This document shows positions 28,872 through 39,273 of a DNA stretch of 55,930 nucleotides, piece after piece. A program made the position numbers and the translations under genes. The notes beneath the pieces were generated by a model, which worked only from the letters and a program-made list of their open reading frames with translations, had not been told where the DNA came from and made no database searches. Within the stretch, counting starts at the first letter, position 1, and every line of letters starts with the position of its first letter. This DNA comes from Thermus caliditerrae (GTDB lineage Bacteria; Deinococcota; Deinococci; Deinococcales; Thermaceae): positions 1 through 55,930 of the forward strand of contig NZ_JAKEDT010000001.1 in NCBI RefSeq assembly GCF_021462525.1, in the 5' to 3' direction.

Positions 28872-28957
28872 TCCGCCCGAAAAGCCCTTCCCGGGTGCGG
28901 GCCATCGCCCCAATGCAGCCCAAGGCCAGGGCCCTGGAAGGTGGGAGTGGGTGGGAG

Positions 28958-29392
28958 ATGCCCTTCGGCGAGTACCAGTACAGCCTGGACGACAAAGGAC
29001 GGGTGGTGATCCCCGCCCCTTTCCGGGACTTCCTCGAGGACGGCCTGGTGCTCACCCGCGGCATGGAGGGCTGCCTCTACGTCTTCCCCTCGGACCGCTG
29101 GCGCAAGATCGAGGAGCAGCTGGTGAACCTCCCTCTCACCGACGCCCAGGCCCGCGCCTTCGTGCGCTTCTTCTACTCTGGTGCCCACAAAACCCGCATG
29201 GACAACGCCTCCCGCGTCCTCATCCCCCCACCCTTGCGCCAGTTTGCCGGCCTTCAGGAAGGGGGCGAGGTGGTCATCGCCGGGGCTCCGGGAAGGCTGG
29301 AGATATGGAGCCAGGAACGCTGGTGGAAGGCCATTGAGGAGATCATGCACAACCCGCCGGCCCCCGAGGCCTTGCGGGGGCTTATTGGATAG
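28958..29392 (+). CDS. mraZ: Transcriptional regulator MraZ
   Basis: DNA-binding regulator of the division and cell-wall cluster; it forms a ring of AbrB-like double domains. The 144-residue product has two swapped-hairpin repeats, each with the DxxGR/DNASR signature: DDKGRVVIPAPFR (about 11-23) and DNASRVLIPPPLR (about 85-97). ATG at 28958 (MPFGEYQYS), matching the family's start; the longer frame reaches back into the promoter. First gene of the dcw run. Confidence 0.96.
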   Translation: MPFGEYQYSLDDKGRVVIPAPFRDFLEDGLVLTRGMEGCLYVFPSDRWRKIEEQLVNLPLTDAQARAFVRFFYSGAHKTRMDNASRVLIPPPLRQFAGLQEGGEVVIAGAPGRLEIWSQERWWKAIEEIMHNPPAPEALRGLIG

Positions 29393-30497
<1,105 letters not shown>

Positions 30498-30501
<4 letters not shown>

Positions 30502-31817
30502 CCGCGGGGGTGAGCCGCGTTCCCTTGGTCTTCCTGGGGCTCGCGGGCTGGCTCCTCCTCTTCGGCCTCGGGGTCTACGCCTTGGTGGCCCACGCCCCTA
30601 GGCCATCGCCCGCCCCCCCACCCCCCGCGGCGGTAAGGGGCACCCTGTACGCCCAAGACGGCACCCCTTTGGCCCTGAGCCTTAAGGAAGGCCGCCACTA
30701 CCCCTTGGGGACCAGCGCCAGCCAGCTCGTGGGCTTCGGGGAACGGGGGTCAGGAAGGGGACTGGAGGGGCTGGAACGCGATCTGAACGCCGCCCTCGCG
30801 GAAGGGCGAAGCTTCACCCTTACCCTGGACCCCTGGGTCCAGGCCCTGGTGGAGCAGGCCCTTTGGGAGGGCCTGGCGCGAAGCCGGGGTGCCTTCGCCA
30901 CCGCCATCGTCCTGGACCGCCAAGGACGCCTAGTGGCCGTGGCCAACGGCCCGGCATTTGACCCCATGGCCCCCCGTAAAGACCCGGAGGCGGACATCTC
31001 CTGGCGCAACCACGCCTTTTTGGTGCCCCTGGAACCCGGCTCCACCATGAAGGCCCTCAGCGCGGCGGTGCTCCTGGAGGAGGGCGTCGCCAGCCTCACC
31101 ACCCGGGTGGAGGCCCCGTCCTACCGGGTGGTGGACGGGTGGACCATCCGGGACGCGGTGCCCCACCCCCCGGTCCTGACCCTGGCCGAGGTGCTGAAGT
31201 ACTCCTCCAACGTGGGGATCAGCTCCTTAGCCGAGGCGGTACCCATGGGGGTCTTCTTCACCTACATGCAACGGCTGCACCTCACCGACCCCGAGCCCCT
31301 TCCCGGGGTGCGGGTAGCCCCGCCCCTGGTCAAGCCTCCCAGAAACTGGAGCAAGGCGGCCTACGCCAACCACACCTTCGGTCAGGGCTTCCTCATCACC
31401 CCCTTGCACCTGGCCGCCGCCTTTGCCACCCTGGTGGACGGGATCTACCGCTCCCCCCAACTCTTTCAAGGACAAACCCCCCGCAAGGAACGGGTCTTTT
31501 CCCAAGCCACCGCCCAGGCCGTGCGCAAAGCCCTCCAGGAAGGCCTGGCGCCCCGTGCCCACCTGGAGGGGTATCCCCTGGCAGGCAAGACGGGAACGGC
31601 GCAGGTGGTGGTCCGGGGCCGTTACTCCCGGCAGGTCTTCACCGCGTGGTTCGCCGGCTTCGTTCCCGGGGATCAGCCCCTTTACACCGTGGTGGTGGCG
31701 GTGCACCACCCCAAGGGAGAGGTCCACGGCAGCCAGGTGGCCGCCCCCATCTTCCGCGAGATCGCCGCTGGCCTCTTGGCCTACCGGGGCGTGCCCCCCT
31801 ATGCTGAAGGGCGGTGA
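30498..31817 (+). CDS. ftsI: FtsI-type class B penicillin-binding protein (PBP3)
   Basis: Septal peptidoglycan transpeptidase, 439 residues with one N-terminal transmembrane helix. The active-site motifs are SxxK in EPGSTMKAL (around residue 180), SSN in KYSSNVG and KTG in AGKTGTAQ (around 362). It is short for the family; the N-terminal pedestal domain is reduced and no PASTA repeats follow. I chose the GTG at 30498, which overlaps the ftsL stop and has GGGGAGG eight bases upstream. Confidence 0.92.
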
Positions 31818-31824
31818 GGGACTT

Positions 31825-33111
31825 GTGCATCTTGCGCATGTTAGGGAAATAACGCCGGAGTGGGTGGCCGAGGCCGCGGGGGGGCGGTTGCACCCGGGGG
31901 GGAGGCCCGTGAGCGATCTTTTCTGGGACAGCCGGGAGGTGGCCCCGGGCAGCCTCTTCGTGGCCCTCCCCGGCCAGCGGACCCACGGCCGGGCCTACGC
32001 CCTCGAGGCCCTGGCCAAAGGCGCCCACCTGGTGCTTTCCGACCGCCCGGGAGAGGCCACGGTGGAGGTCCAGGACACCCACCAGGCCCTCCTCCGCTTG
32101 GGGAGGGCCCTGCGGGACCTCTTCCCGGGGCCGGTGGTGGCGGTGGGGGGGAGTTCGGGCAAGACCACCACCAAGGAGGCCCTGGCCCAGGGCTTGGGGT
32201 TTTCCGCCCCTCCCGGCAACCAGAACACCGCCCCGCCCCTGGCCCGCTTTTTCCTCCGCCTGGACCCCGGGGCCCAAGGAGGCGTGGTGGAGCTGGGCAT
32301 CGACCGGGTGGGGGAGATGGCGGAGCTCATGGACCTGGCCCGGCCCACCCTTTCCGTGCTCACCGCCTTGGGGGAGGAGCACCTCCTGGCCTTTGGGAGC
32401 CTCGAGGGGGTGGTGCGGGAGGAGGCCGGGCTCCTCCAGTCCCCCCAGGCCCTGGTGAGCCTGCAGGCGGCAGAGGTCCTCTCCCGCCTGGGCTACCCCC
32501 AGGCCCATCCCACCTACGGCTTCGGCGAGGCCACCTTCCGGGGCGAGGACCTGGAGCTTTTGCCCGCGGAAACCCGCTTCCGCTACCGAAACCTTAGGGT
32601 GCGGCTTCCTTATCCCGGCCTGGGACCGGCGCTGGCAGCCCTGGCGGCTTTGGCGGCGGCGGAGCTCCTTGGGCAGGACCCTCAGGAGGTGGCGGAGCGG
32701 CTTGCCTCCCTCAGGCTTCCCCCAGGCCGCATGGAGCGCAGGGAAAAGGGAGGGGTAGTCTTCCTGAACGACGCCTACAACGCCAACCCCCTCTCCGTGA
32801 AGGCCGGGCTCCGCTGGCTGGCGGCCCAGCCCGGGCGGAAGTGGGCGGTGCTGGGGGAGATGCGGGAACTGGGGGAGGAGGCCCGAAGGCTCCACCTAGA
32901 GGTGGCGGAGGAGGCCGTGCGGCTGGGCCTGAGCCCCCTTTACCTGGGGCCTTTCGCCCGGGAGCAGGCGGCCTTTGGCGGCGAGGCCGCCGAGACCCTG
33001 GAGGAAGCCCTGGCCTGGCTGAAGGCACGGGTGCGGCCCGGGGACCTGGTGTACCTCAAGGCCTCGAGGGCCATCACCCTGGAACGAATCCTGGAGCTAT
33101 GGGACGCCTGA
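31825..33111 (+). CDS. murF: UDP-MurNAc-tripeptide:D-Ala-D-Ala ligase
   Basis: Adds D-Ala-D-Ala in the last cytoplasmic step of the peptidoglycan stem peptide. The 428-residue product shows the N-terminal domain (SDSR-like DLFWDSREVAPGSLFVAL), the Mur-ligase P-loop VGGSSGKTTTKE (about 108-119) and NDAYNANPLSVKAGL in the ADP/C-terminal region. Start chosen at GTG 31825, with GAGGG four bases upstream; an in-frame ATG at 31801 lies inside ftsI and has no ribosome site. Confidence 0.93.
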   Translation: MHLAHVREITPEWVAEAAGGRLHPGGRPVSDLFWDSREVAPGSLFVALPGQRTHGRAYALEALAKGAHLVLSDRPGEATVEVQDTHQALLRLGRALRDLFPGPVVAVGGSSGKTTTKEALAQGLGFSAPPGNQNTAPPLARFFLRLDPGAQGGVVELGIDRVGEMAELMDLARPTLSVLTALGEEHLLAFGSLEGVVREEAGLLQSPQALVSLQAAEVLSRLGYPQAHPTYGFGEATFRGEDLELLPAETRFRYRNLRVRLPYPGLGPALAALAALAAAELLGQDPQEVAERLASLRLPPGRMERREKGGVVFLNDAYNANPLSVKAGLRWLAAQPGRKWAVLGEMRELGEEARRLHLEVAEEAVRLGLSPLYLGPFAREQAAFGGEAAETLEEALAWLKARVRPGDLVYLKASRAITLERILELWDA

Positions 33112-33800
33112 ACCCCCTCCCCTACCTGGCCTTGCTGGCGGCCTGCGCCCCCATGGGGGTTGCACCCCAGCCTCTCCCCTACCCTGGGGGCTTCGCCCTA
33201 GGGGGGTTGGTCACCGGGCGCTTCCAAGGGGTTCTGCCCGGCAACCCCCTCTTCCTGGACGCAGATGGAGAAGCCCTTTACGCCGCCTACCCCTACCAGC
33301 TTTTGGTCCTCAAGGAAGGCCGCCTGGAAAGCCTCCCCCTCCCCGGGGTGCCCCGCTTCCTGCGGGCAGGGGCCAGGCCGACCGTGGGGCTGGGGGCAGG
33401 GGTCTGGACCCCAGAGGGCCTCCTCCCCTATCCCGCCCTGGACGCCTTTTGGTCCCCAGAAGGCCTCTACTGGGTGGATGGGGAGGGGCTTCACCGGGAA
33501 AGCGCCCTGCTCCAGCGGGGCCGCTTCCGCCAGGTGGTGCCCTGGCCAGGAGGCGCCACCGCCCTCGGCCAGGAGGCGTTTTTCTCCCCAGAAGGGCGGT
33601 CCATCCCCCTGCCCCATCCCGTCCGCAAGGCCCAATCCGGGGCCTGCGGGGTAGTGGCCCTGATGGCCGGGGTCTACCTGGTGCGGCCCGATGGGGCCAA
33701 ACCCTTGGCCCCGGCGGAAGACTTTGCCGCTTGGGAGGAGCAGGTCTACCTCACCCCTGGCCAACGGGTGGTTTCCTGTAAGGAGGTGGTATGGCCCTAG
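33099..33800 (+). CDS. Putative lipoprotein inside the dcw cluster
   Basis: I do not recognise this 233-residue protein. Its N-terminus (MGRLNPLPYLALLAACAPMG) ends in a lipobox, LAAC with Cys16, so it should be a lipid-anchored envelope protein. The mature part is rich in Gly, Pro and aromatic residues and has repeated short units such as TPEGLL, SPEGLYWVDGEGL and SPEGRS, suggesting a small beta-propeller-like fold. It overlaps murF by 13 and mraY by 10 bases, so it is fully built into the operon. Confidence 0.8.
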   Translation: MGRLNPLPYLALLAACAPMGVAPQPLPYPGGFALGGLVTGRFQGVLPGNPLFLDADGEALYAAYPYQLLVLKEGRLESLPLPGVPRFLRAGARPTVGLGAGVWTPEGLLPYPALDAFWSPEGLYWVDGEGLHRESALLQRGRFRQVVPWPGGATALGQEAFFSPEGRSIPLPHPVRKAQSGACGVVALMAGVYLVRPDGAKPLAPAEDFAAWEEQVYLTPGQRVVSCKEVVWP

Positions 33801-34645
33801 GCATGCTCCTTTCCTGGTTCCTCACCGCGGTCTGGATCGGCCTCATGAAGAGCCTGGGCCTGGGCAAGAAGGTGCGGCGGGACGGCCCTCAGACGCACCT
33901 CGCCAAGGAGGGCACCCCCAGCATGGGCGGGGTGGCCTTCCTGCTGGCCGCCTTCTTGGCCTACCTCCTGGGGGAAAAGGACGGGCTTGTGGGCCTCTGG
34001 CTTCTGGCGCTGGGCTTCGCCCTCTTGGGCCTTGTGGACGACCTGGGGGGAAGCGCCTCCCGCCCCTTGAGGGCGCGGGAGAAGCTGGCCCTGCAGGCCC
34101 TCATGGCCCTGGTCTTCGCCCTCTGGGCGGTGCGGCAGGTGGTCTACACCCCTTGGCCCATCCTGGACGTCTTCCTCATCGCCTTTGCGGTGGTGGGGGC
34201 GGCCAACGCCTTCAACTTCACCGACGGCTTGGACGGGCTCCTGGCCAGCGTGACCGCCATCCTCCTCCTGCCCTTCTACCCCTACCCCTTCGCCCAAACC
34301 CTCCTGGGAGCGGTTTTGGGCTTCCTCTGGCACAACGCCCCCAAGGCCAAGGTCTTCATGGGGGACACGGGCAGCCAGGCCCTGGGGGCGACGGTAGCGG
34401 GGCTTTTCGTCCTCACGGGAAAGCTTTGGCTCCTGCCCCTGGCGGCCATCGTGCCCGTCTTGGAGGTGCTCTCCGTGGTGGCCCAGGTCCTCTATTTCCG
34501 GCGCACGGGCAGGCGGCTTCTGCGCATGAGCCCCCTGCACCACCACTTTGAGCTCTCGGGGTGGGAGGAGGCCAAGGTGGTCTTCCGCTTCGCCCTCCTC
34601 ACCGCCTTGGCTACTGTCATCGCCTTTAGGGGAGGGATGCCGTGA
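33791..34645 (+). CDS. mraY: Phospho-MurNAc-pentapeptide translocase
   Basis: Makes lipid I by transferring phospho-MurNAc-pentapeptide to undecaprenyl phosphate in the inner membrane. The 284-residue protein has about nine to ten helices and the active-site motifs GLVDDLGG, NAFNFTDGLDGL, FMGDTGSQALGA and the HHH loop (MSPLHHHFELSGW). It is shorter than the usual 320-360 residues; the missing part is mainly at the N-terminus. AAGGAGG lies five bases before the ATG. Confidence 0.95.
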   Translation: MALGMLLSWFLTAVWIGLMKSLGLGKKVRRDGPQTHLAKEGTPSMGGVAFLLAAFLAYLLGEKDGLVGLWLLALGFALLGLVDDLGGSASRPLRAREKLALQALMALVFALWAVRQVVYTPWPILDVFLIAFAVVGAANAFNFTDGLDGLLASVTAILLLPFYPYPFAQTLLGAVLGFLWHNAPKAKVFMGDTGSQALGATVAGLFVLTGKLWLLPLAAIVPVLEVLSVVAQVLYFRRTGRRLLRMSPLHHHFELSGWEEAKVVFRFALLTALATVIAFRGGMP

Positions 34646-35892
34646 CCCTGGTCTACGGCCTGGGGAGAAGCGGCCTCGGCGTCTTGGCCTTCCTCAGGAG
34701 GAGGGAGCTTCCCGCCCGCTTCTACGACGACCGGCCCAAGGAGGCCGAGGTGGCCGAGGCGCTGGCCCTGGGCTTCGCCCCCGACTGGGAGCTTTCCGGG
34801 CAGTACGAAGAGGTGGTGGCCGCCCCCGGGGTGCCCCTCACCCATCCCCACCTGGTGCGCCTCCGGGAAGCGGGGTCGCGGGTGCTGGGGGAAGCGGAGC
34901 TGGCCTACCGCCTTTCCCCTACCCCCATCCTCGGTATCACCGGCACCGCGGGGAAGACCTCCACCACCCTCTTCACCGCCCACCTCCTCCAGGGCCAGGG
35001 TCTTCGGGCCTTGCCCGGGGGCAACATGGACCCCCCCCTGGTGAGCGTGGTGGACGAGACCGAGGTGGCGGTGGCTGAGCTTTCCAGCTTCCAGCTGGAG
35101 CGGGTGGACGCCTTCCGGCCCAAGGTGGCGGTCCTCCTCAACCTGGGGGTAGACCACCTGGACCGGCACGGGAGCCTCGAGGCCTACCACCAGGCCAAGC
35201 TCAACCTCCTGAAAAACCTCACCCGGGAAGAGGCCCTGGTCTACAACGCCCAGGACCCCAGGGTGCTGGCGGCGGCCGAGACCTCCCCTGCCCGCCTCTA
35301 CCCCTTTACCCCCGGCGAAACTCCGAGGGAGAGCAACCTGCAGGCCGCCCTCCAGGCCACACGGGCTTACCTGGACCTCCTGGGAAGGCGGCTGGACCCG
35401 GAGGCCCTCCGGCAAAGCCTGCAAAGCCTCCCCACCCCACCCCATCGCTTCCAGGTTTTCGCCCGCAAGGGGGAGGTGGTCTTCATCGACGACTCCATCG
35501 CCACCCGCACCCCCTCCGTGGCCGCCGCCCTCCGGGCGGCCCCCGCCCCCATCGCCTGGATCCTGGGGGGCGAGGACAAGGGGGCCGACTTAGAGCCCTT
35601 GAAGCCCCTGCTTCCCCGGGTGGCCGTGGTGCTGGCCATTGGCCGGGACGGATCCCGAATGGCCCGGGCCCTGGGGGAAGGCCCCGAGGTGGTGGAGGTC
35701 CTCGAGGCCGATGGCCGAGAGGCCCTCAAGGCCGCGGTGGCAGAGGCCCTCAGGCGCCTGGAGCGGGGAAGCGTCCTCCTGGCCCCCCTGGCCGCCAGCT
35801 TCGACCAGTTCCGGGATTACAAGGACCGCGCCCAGGCTTTCCGGGAAGCGGTCTTCGCCCTGGGAGGTGAGCCGTGGACCCCCTCCTCCTGA
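34642..35892 (+). CDS. murD: UDP-MurNAc-L-Ala:D-Glu ligase
   Basis: Adds D-glutamate to UDP-MurNAc-L-alanine. The 416-residue product has a compact N-terminal UDP-binding domain (VYGLGRSGLGVLAFL), the P-loop GITGTAGKTSTT (about 95-106), LNLGVDHLDRHGS and the C-terminal domain with DDSIATRTPSV. GTG start overlapping the mraY stop. Confidence 0.95.
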   Translation: MTLVYGLGRSGLGVLAFLRRRELPARFYDDRPKEAEVAEALALGFAPDWELSGQYEEVVAAPGVPLTHPHLVRLREAGSRVLGEAELAYRLSPTPILGITGTAGKTSTTLFTAHLLQGQGLRALPGGNMDPPLVSVVDETEVAVAELSSFQLERVDAFRPKVAVLLNLGVDHLDRHGSLEAYHQAKLNLLKNLTREEALVYNAQDPRVLAAAETSPARLYPFTPGETPRESNLQAALQATRAYLDLLGRRLDPEALRQSLQSLPTPPHRFQVFARKGEVVFIDDSIATRTPSVAAALRAAPAPIAWILGGEDKGADLEPLKPLLPRVAVVLAIGRDGSRMARALGEGPEVVEVLEADGREALKAAVAEALRRLERGSVLLAPLAASFDQFRDYKDRAQAFREAVFALGGEPWTPSS

Positions 35893-36929
35893 GCGCCCTC
35901 CTCCTCATGGCCTTCGGCCTCCTCGGCGTGGGGGTGGCCGAGCCCAGCCTTCTCCAGGGGCACCTCCTGCGGATTGGGCTCTCCCTCGTGGCCCTCCTCC
36001 TGGGCACCCTCCTCCCGCCCAAGCTCTACCTCCGCCACGCCCGCCTCCTCCTCGTAGGCACCCTAGCCCTTCTGGTCCTGGTCCTCTTCCTGGGGGACGG
36101 CCCGGGAGGGGTGCGCCGCTGGTTCTACCTGGGGCCCTTAGGCTTCCAGCCCTCAGAGCTGGCCAAGGTCGTTCTGGTCTTTTACCTGGCCTCCTTCGTG
36201 GGGCGCAAGGGGAACGACTACCCCATCGTGGGGGCGGCGGTGCTGGCGGCGGCCGCCGCAGGCCTGGTCCTGGTGGAGCCGGACTTCGCCACCGCCCTCT
36301 TCCTCGTCACCCTGAGCGCCCTCCTCTTCGTCTTCGCCGGGGTGCCCTGGCGCCGGCTCTTCTTCGTGGGGCTGGCGGGGCTTCTGGCCATTTTGCCCTT
36401 CTCCGGCTACTACCTCGCCCGCTTCCGCTACGTTTCAGAGCGCTTCACAGGTTTTCTAAATTATCTCCAGGGTGAAGCCAGCCCCGACCGCACCGCGTAC
36501 CAGGTGCTCCAGGCGCAAAAGGCCCTGTTGCTGGCAGGTCCTTTCGGCCAAGGCCCTGGCGGGGTCCTACCCCACCTGCCCGAGGCCCACAACGACATGG
36601 TCTTCGCCAGCGTGGTCTTTGCCACAGGCTGGCTGGGAGGGTTAGTGGTGCTCTTCCTTTACGCCCTCCTCTTCCTGCGGGGCCTTTCCTTGGCCCTCAC
36701 CCTGAAGGGACCGGAGAGCCTGGTGGCCCTGGGCCTCACCCTCTACCTCACCCTGCAGGCGGCCTTGAACATCGGCGTCACCGTGGGCTTCCTGCCCGTG
36801 ACCGGGGTGCCGCTACCCCTGGTTTCCTACGGGGGAAGCTCCCTCTTGGTCTCGGGCTTCGCCGTGGGGGTGCTCCTGCGGCTTGCGCGGGAGGCCAAAA
36901 GGAAGGAGGTGCAGGCGTGGTCCTCCTGA
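35874..36929 (+). CDS. ftsW: FtsW peptidoglycan glycosyltransferase
   Basis: SEDS-family polymerase that works with FtsI in septal peptidoglycan synthesis. The 351-residue protein has about ten helices and the family motifs PLGFQPSELAKVVLVFYLA, the conserved aspartate in EASPDRTAYQ region, PEAHNDMVFASV and the C-terminal PLPLVSYGGSSLL. GTG start inside murD. A RodA role cannot be excluded from sequence, but the location between murD and murG is typical for ftsW. Confidence 0.93.
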   Translation: MDPLLLSALLLMAFGLLGVGVAEPSLLQGHLLRIGLSLVALLLGTLLPPKLYLRHARLLLVGTLALLVLVLFLGDGPGGVRRWFYLGPLGFQPSELAKVVLVFYLASFVGRKGNDYPIVGAAVLAAAAAGLVLVEPDFATALFLVTLSALLFVFAGVPWRRLFFVGLAGLLAILPFSGYYLARFRYVSERFTGFLNYLQGEASPDRTAYQVLQAQKALLLAGPFGQGPGGVLPHLPEAHNDMVFASVVFATGWLGGLVVLFLYALLFLRGLSLALTLKGPESLVALGLTLYLTLQAALNIGVTVGFLPVTGVPLPLVSYGGSSLLVSGFAVGVLLRLAREAKRKEVQAWSS

Positions 36930-37936
36930 CGGGCGGCGGCACCGGGGGCCACCTCTTCCCCGCTTTGGCGGTGGCCGAGGAACTCGGGCGCCGGGGGCAT
37001 CCCGTCTTTTACCTGGGGGCGGAAGGGGGCCTCGAGGCCCGCCTCCTCCCCACCACCTCCTTGCCCCACGCCCTCATCCCCGCCGGAAAGCTGGACCGTA
37101 GCGCCCTTCGTCCCAAGGAGGCCTGGAAGGTTCTAAAAGGGCTCCTGGCGGCCCGGGCCCTCCTGCGGCGGGTCCGCCCCAAAGCCATCCTCTCCACCGG
37201 GGGCTACGCGGGCTTCCCCGGGGCCCTGGTGGGGGAGCTCGCCAAGGTCCCGGTCCTCCTCCACGAGCAAAACGCCAAGCCGGGCCTGGCCATCCGCCTC
37301 CTGGCCCCCCTGGCCAAGGGCCTGGCCCTCTCCGTGCCCACGGCGCTTCCCCCCTGGATGGCCCGCAAGGCCCGGATCACCGGCTACCCCGTGCGGGAGG
37401 TGCGCCACCCCCAGGCCGAGGCCAAGGCCCGGCTGGGCTTTGACCCTAAGAAGCCCCTCCTCCTGGTGCTGGGGGGAAGCCAGGGAAGCCTGGAGCTCAA
37501 CGAAAAGCTTCCGCCCCTTCTCAAGCCCCTGGGCCTCCCCGTGCTCCACCAGGTGGGGGAGCGCTGGGTGGAGCGCTACCGCCACCTGGAAGGGGAGGCC
37601 TACCGGGTAGCGGGCTTCGTGGACGCTCCCCTGGCCATGAGCGCCGCCGACCTCCTCCTGGCCCGCGCCGGGGCGGGCACCCTGGCGGAGGCGGCCTTTC
37701 ACCGCCTTCCCGCCCTCCTCTTCCCCCTCCCTGCCTCCCTGGACGGCGGGGCACAGGCGGCCAACGCCCGCACCTACCGGGAGGCGGGAGCGGCGGAGCT
37801 TGGGGACTACGGGCGCCTGGCAAAGCAGGTGGAAGGGCTTTTGGCCCGCCCCGAACCCTACCGCGAGGCCATGGCCCGCCTCTCCCCCGAAGGCGCCGCA
37901 AAGCGCCTCGCAGACTGGCTGGAGGAGTACCTATGA
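36917..37936 (+). CDS. murG: UDP-GlcNAc:lipid I N-acetylglucosaminyltransferase
   Basis: Converts lipid I to lipid II on the cytoplasmic face of the membrane. The 339-residue GT-B enzyme has the glycine-rich GGGTGGHLFPALAVAEEL near the N-terminus, STGGYAGFPGALVG, HEQNAKPGLAIRLL, a second G-loop in VLGGSQGSLELN and the donor-binding ARAGAGTLAEA. GTG start overlapping ftsW by 13 bases; its stop overlaps murC. Confidence 0.95.
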   Translation: MVLLTGGGTGGHLFPALAVAEELGRRGHPVFYLGAEGGLEARLLPTTSLPHALIPAGKLDRSALRPKEAWKVLKGLLAARALLRRVRPKAILSTGGYAGFPGALVGELAKVPVLLHEQNAKPGLAIRLLAPLAKGLALSVPTALPPWMARKARITGYPVREVRHPQAEAKARLGFDPKKPLLLVLGGSQGSLELNEKLPPLLKPLGLPVLHQVGERWVERYRHLEGEAYRVAGFVDAPLAMSAADLLLARAGAGTLAEAAFHRLPALLFPLPASLDGGAQAANARTYREAGAAELGDYGRLAKQVEGLLARPEPYREAMARLSPEGAAKRLADWLEEYL

Positions 37937-39273
37937 AGCGCGTGCACGTCATGGGCATGGAGGGCGTGGGCATGAGCGCCCTGGCGAAGCTTTTGCAGGG
38001 AGAAGGGGTGGAGGTGACGGGGTGCGACCTCCGGCCCGGCAGACGGGCCCAGGCCCTGGGCGTGCCGGTCTTCCCCGGCCACGACCCCGCCCACCTGGGG
38101 CAAGAGGACACCCTGGTGGTGCCCACCCCCATTCCCTTGGACCACCCCGAGGTGCGGGAGGCCCAGAGGAGGGGGATGCGGGTCTTGCGGCGCATGGAGC
38201 TCCTCGCCCACCTCCTGGCGCAGAAACCCTCCTTGGGGGTGACGGGCACCCACGGCAAGACCACCACCACGGGGATGCTGGCCAGCATCCTCCTGGCGGC
38301 GGGCCTGGACCCCTGGGTCCTTCTGGGCGGGGAGCTCTCCCTCCTGCCCGGCAACGCCCGCTACGGGGAGGGCCCCCGCCTGGCGGAGGTGGACGAGTCC
38401 GACCCCCTCTTCCAAGGGGTGCGGGTGCGGGTGGCGGTGGCCACCAACCTCGAGGCCGACCACATCGCTCCCCCAGGCCAGAAAGCCCCCAACTACCACG
38501 GGAGCTTGGAGGAGCTCGAGGCCGCCATGAGGGGCTTCCTGGCGGGGGCGGAGGTGGCGGTGGTCCCGGCCTTTGACCCCCGCCTCCTCGCCCTTTCGGA
38601 GGGGCTTCCCCGGAGGCTGTTCGGCCAAGGAGGGGAGCTTTGGGCTGAGGAGGTGCGCCTGGAACCCGAGGGAAGCCGCTTCCTCCTGGTGCACCGGGGG
38701 GAGGCGCTGGGGGAAGCCCGGTTGCGGGTGCCGGGGGCCCACAACGTCCGAAACGCCCTGGCCGCCGCCCTGGCCGCCTTGGCCTTCGAGGTGGAGAAGG
38801 AGGCCATCCTGGAAGGCCTGGCCCGCTTCCCCGGGGTGGGGCGGCGTTTTCAGAGGGTGGGCCAGGTGCGGGGAGCCCTGGTGGTGGACGACTACGCCCA
38901 CCACCCCACGGAGGTAAAGGCCACCCTCGAGGCCGCCTCCCTCCTTGGGCTACGGGTGCGGGTTCTCTTCCAGCCCCACCGCCTCTTCCGCACCCTGGAG
39001 CTCTGGGAAGCCTTCGTGGAGGCCCTACAAGGGGCCGAGGAAGTGGTGGTCCTCCCCGTGTACGCCGCGGGGGAACGGGCAAACCTGAGCCCGGAAGAAC
39101 TCTCCCAGAGGATCGCGGAGGGCCTTCTTGCCCGGGGCACCCCCGCCCGCTTTCTCTGCCAAGAAGAGGCCTTGACCTACGCCCGCTCCACGGCCTCCCC
39201 AGGAGAGGTCTGGCTGGCCCTAGGGGCGGGGGATGTGACCGAGCTGGCCTGGAGGCTTGTGCATGAGGGTTGA
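37933..39273 (+). CDS. murC: UDP-N-acetylmuramate:L-alanine ligase
   Basis: Adds L-alanine to UDP-MurNAc, the first amino acid of the stem peptide. The 446-residue product has the N-terminal MGMEGVGMSALAKLL motif, the P-loop GTHGKTTTTGML (about 104-115), EVDESDPLF and the C-terminal VDDYAHHPTEVKATLEA. Complete. ATGA overlap with murG, and murB begins inside its 3' end. Confidence 0.95.
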   Translation: MKRVHVMGMEGVGMSALAKLLQGEGVEVTGCDLRPGRRAQALGVPVFPGHDPAHLGQEDTLVVPTPIPLDHPEVREAQRRGMRVLRRMELLAHLLAQKPSLGVTGTHGKTTTTGMLASILLAAGLDPWVLLGGELSLLPGNARYGEGPRLAEVDESDPLFQGVRVRVAVATNLEADHIAPPGQKAPNYHGSLEELEAAMRGFLAGAEVAVVPAFDPRLLALSEGLPRRLFGQGGELWAEEVRLEPEGSRFLLVHRGEALGEARLRVPGAHNVRNALAAALAALAFEVEKEAILEGLARFPGVGRRFQRVGQVRGALVVDDYAHHPTEVKATLEAASLLGLRVRVLFQPHRLFRTLELWEAFVEALQGAEEVVVLPVYAAGERANLSPEELSQRIAEGLLARGTPARFLCQEEALTYARSTASPGEVWLALGAGDVTELAWRLVHEG

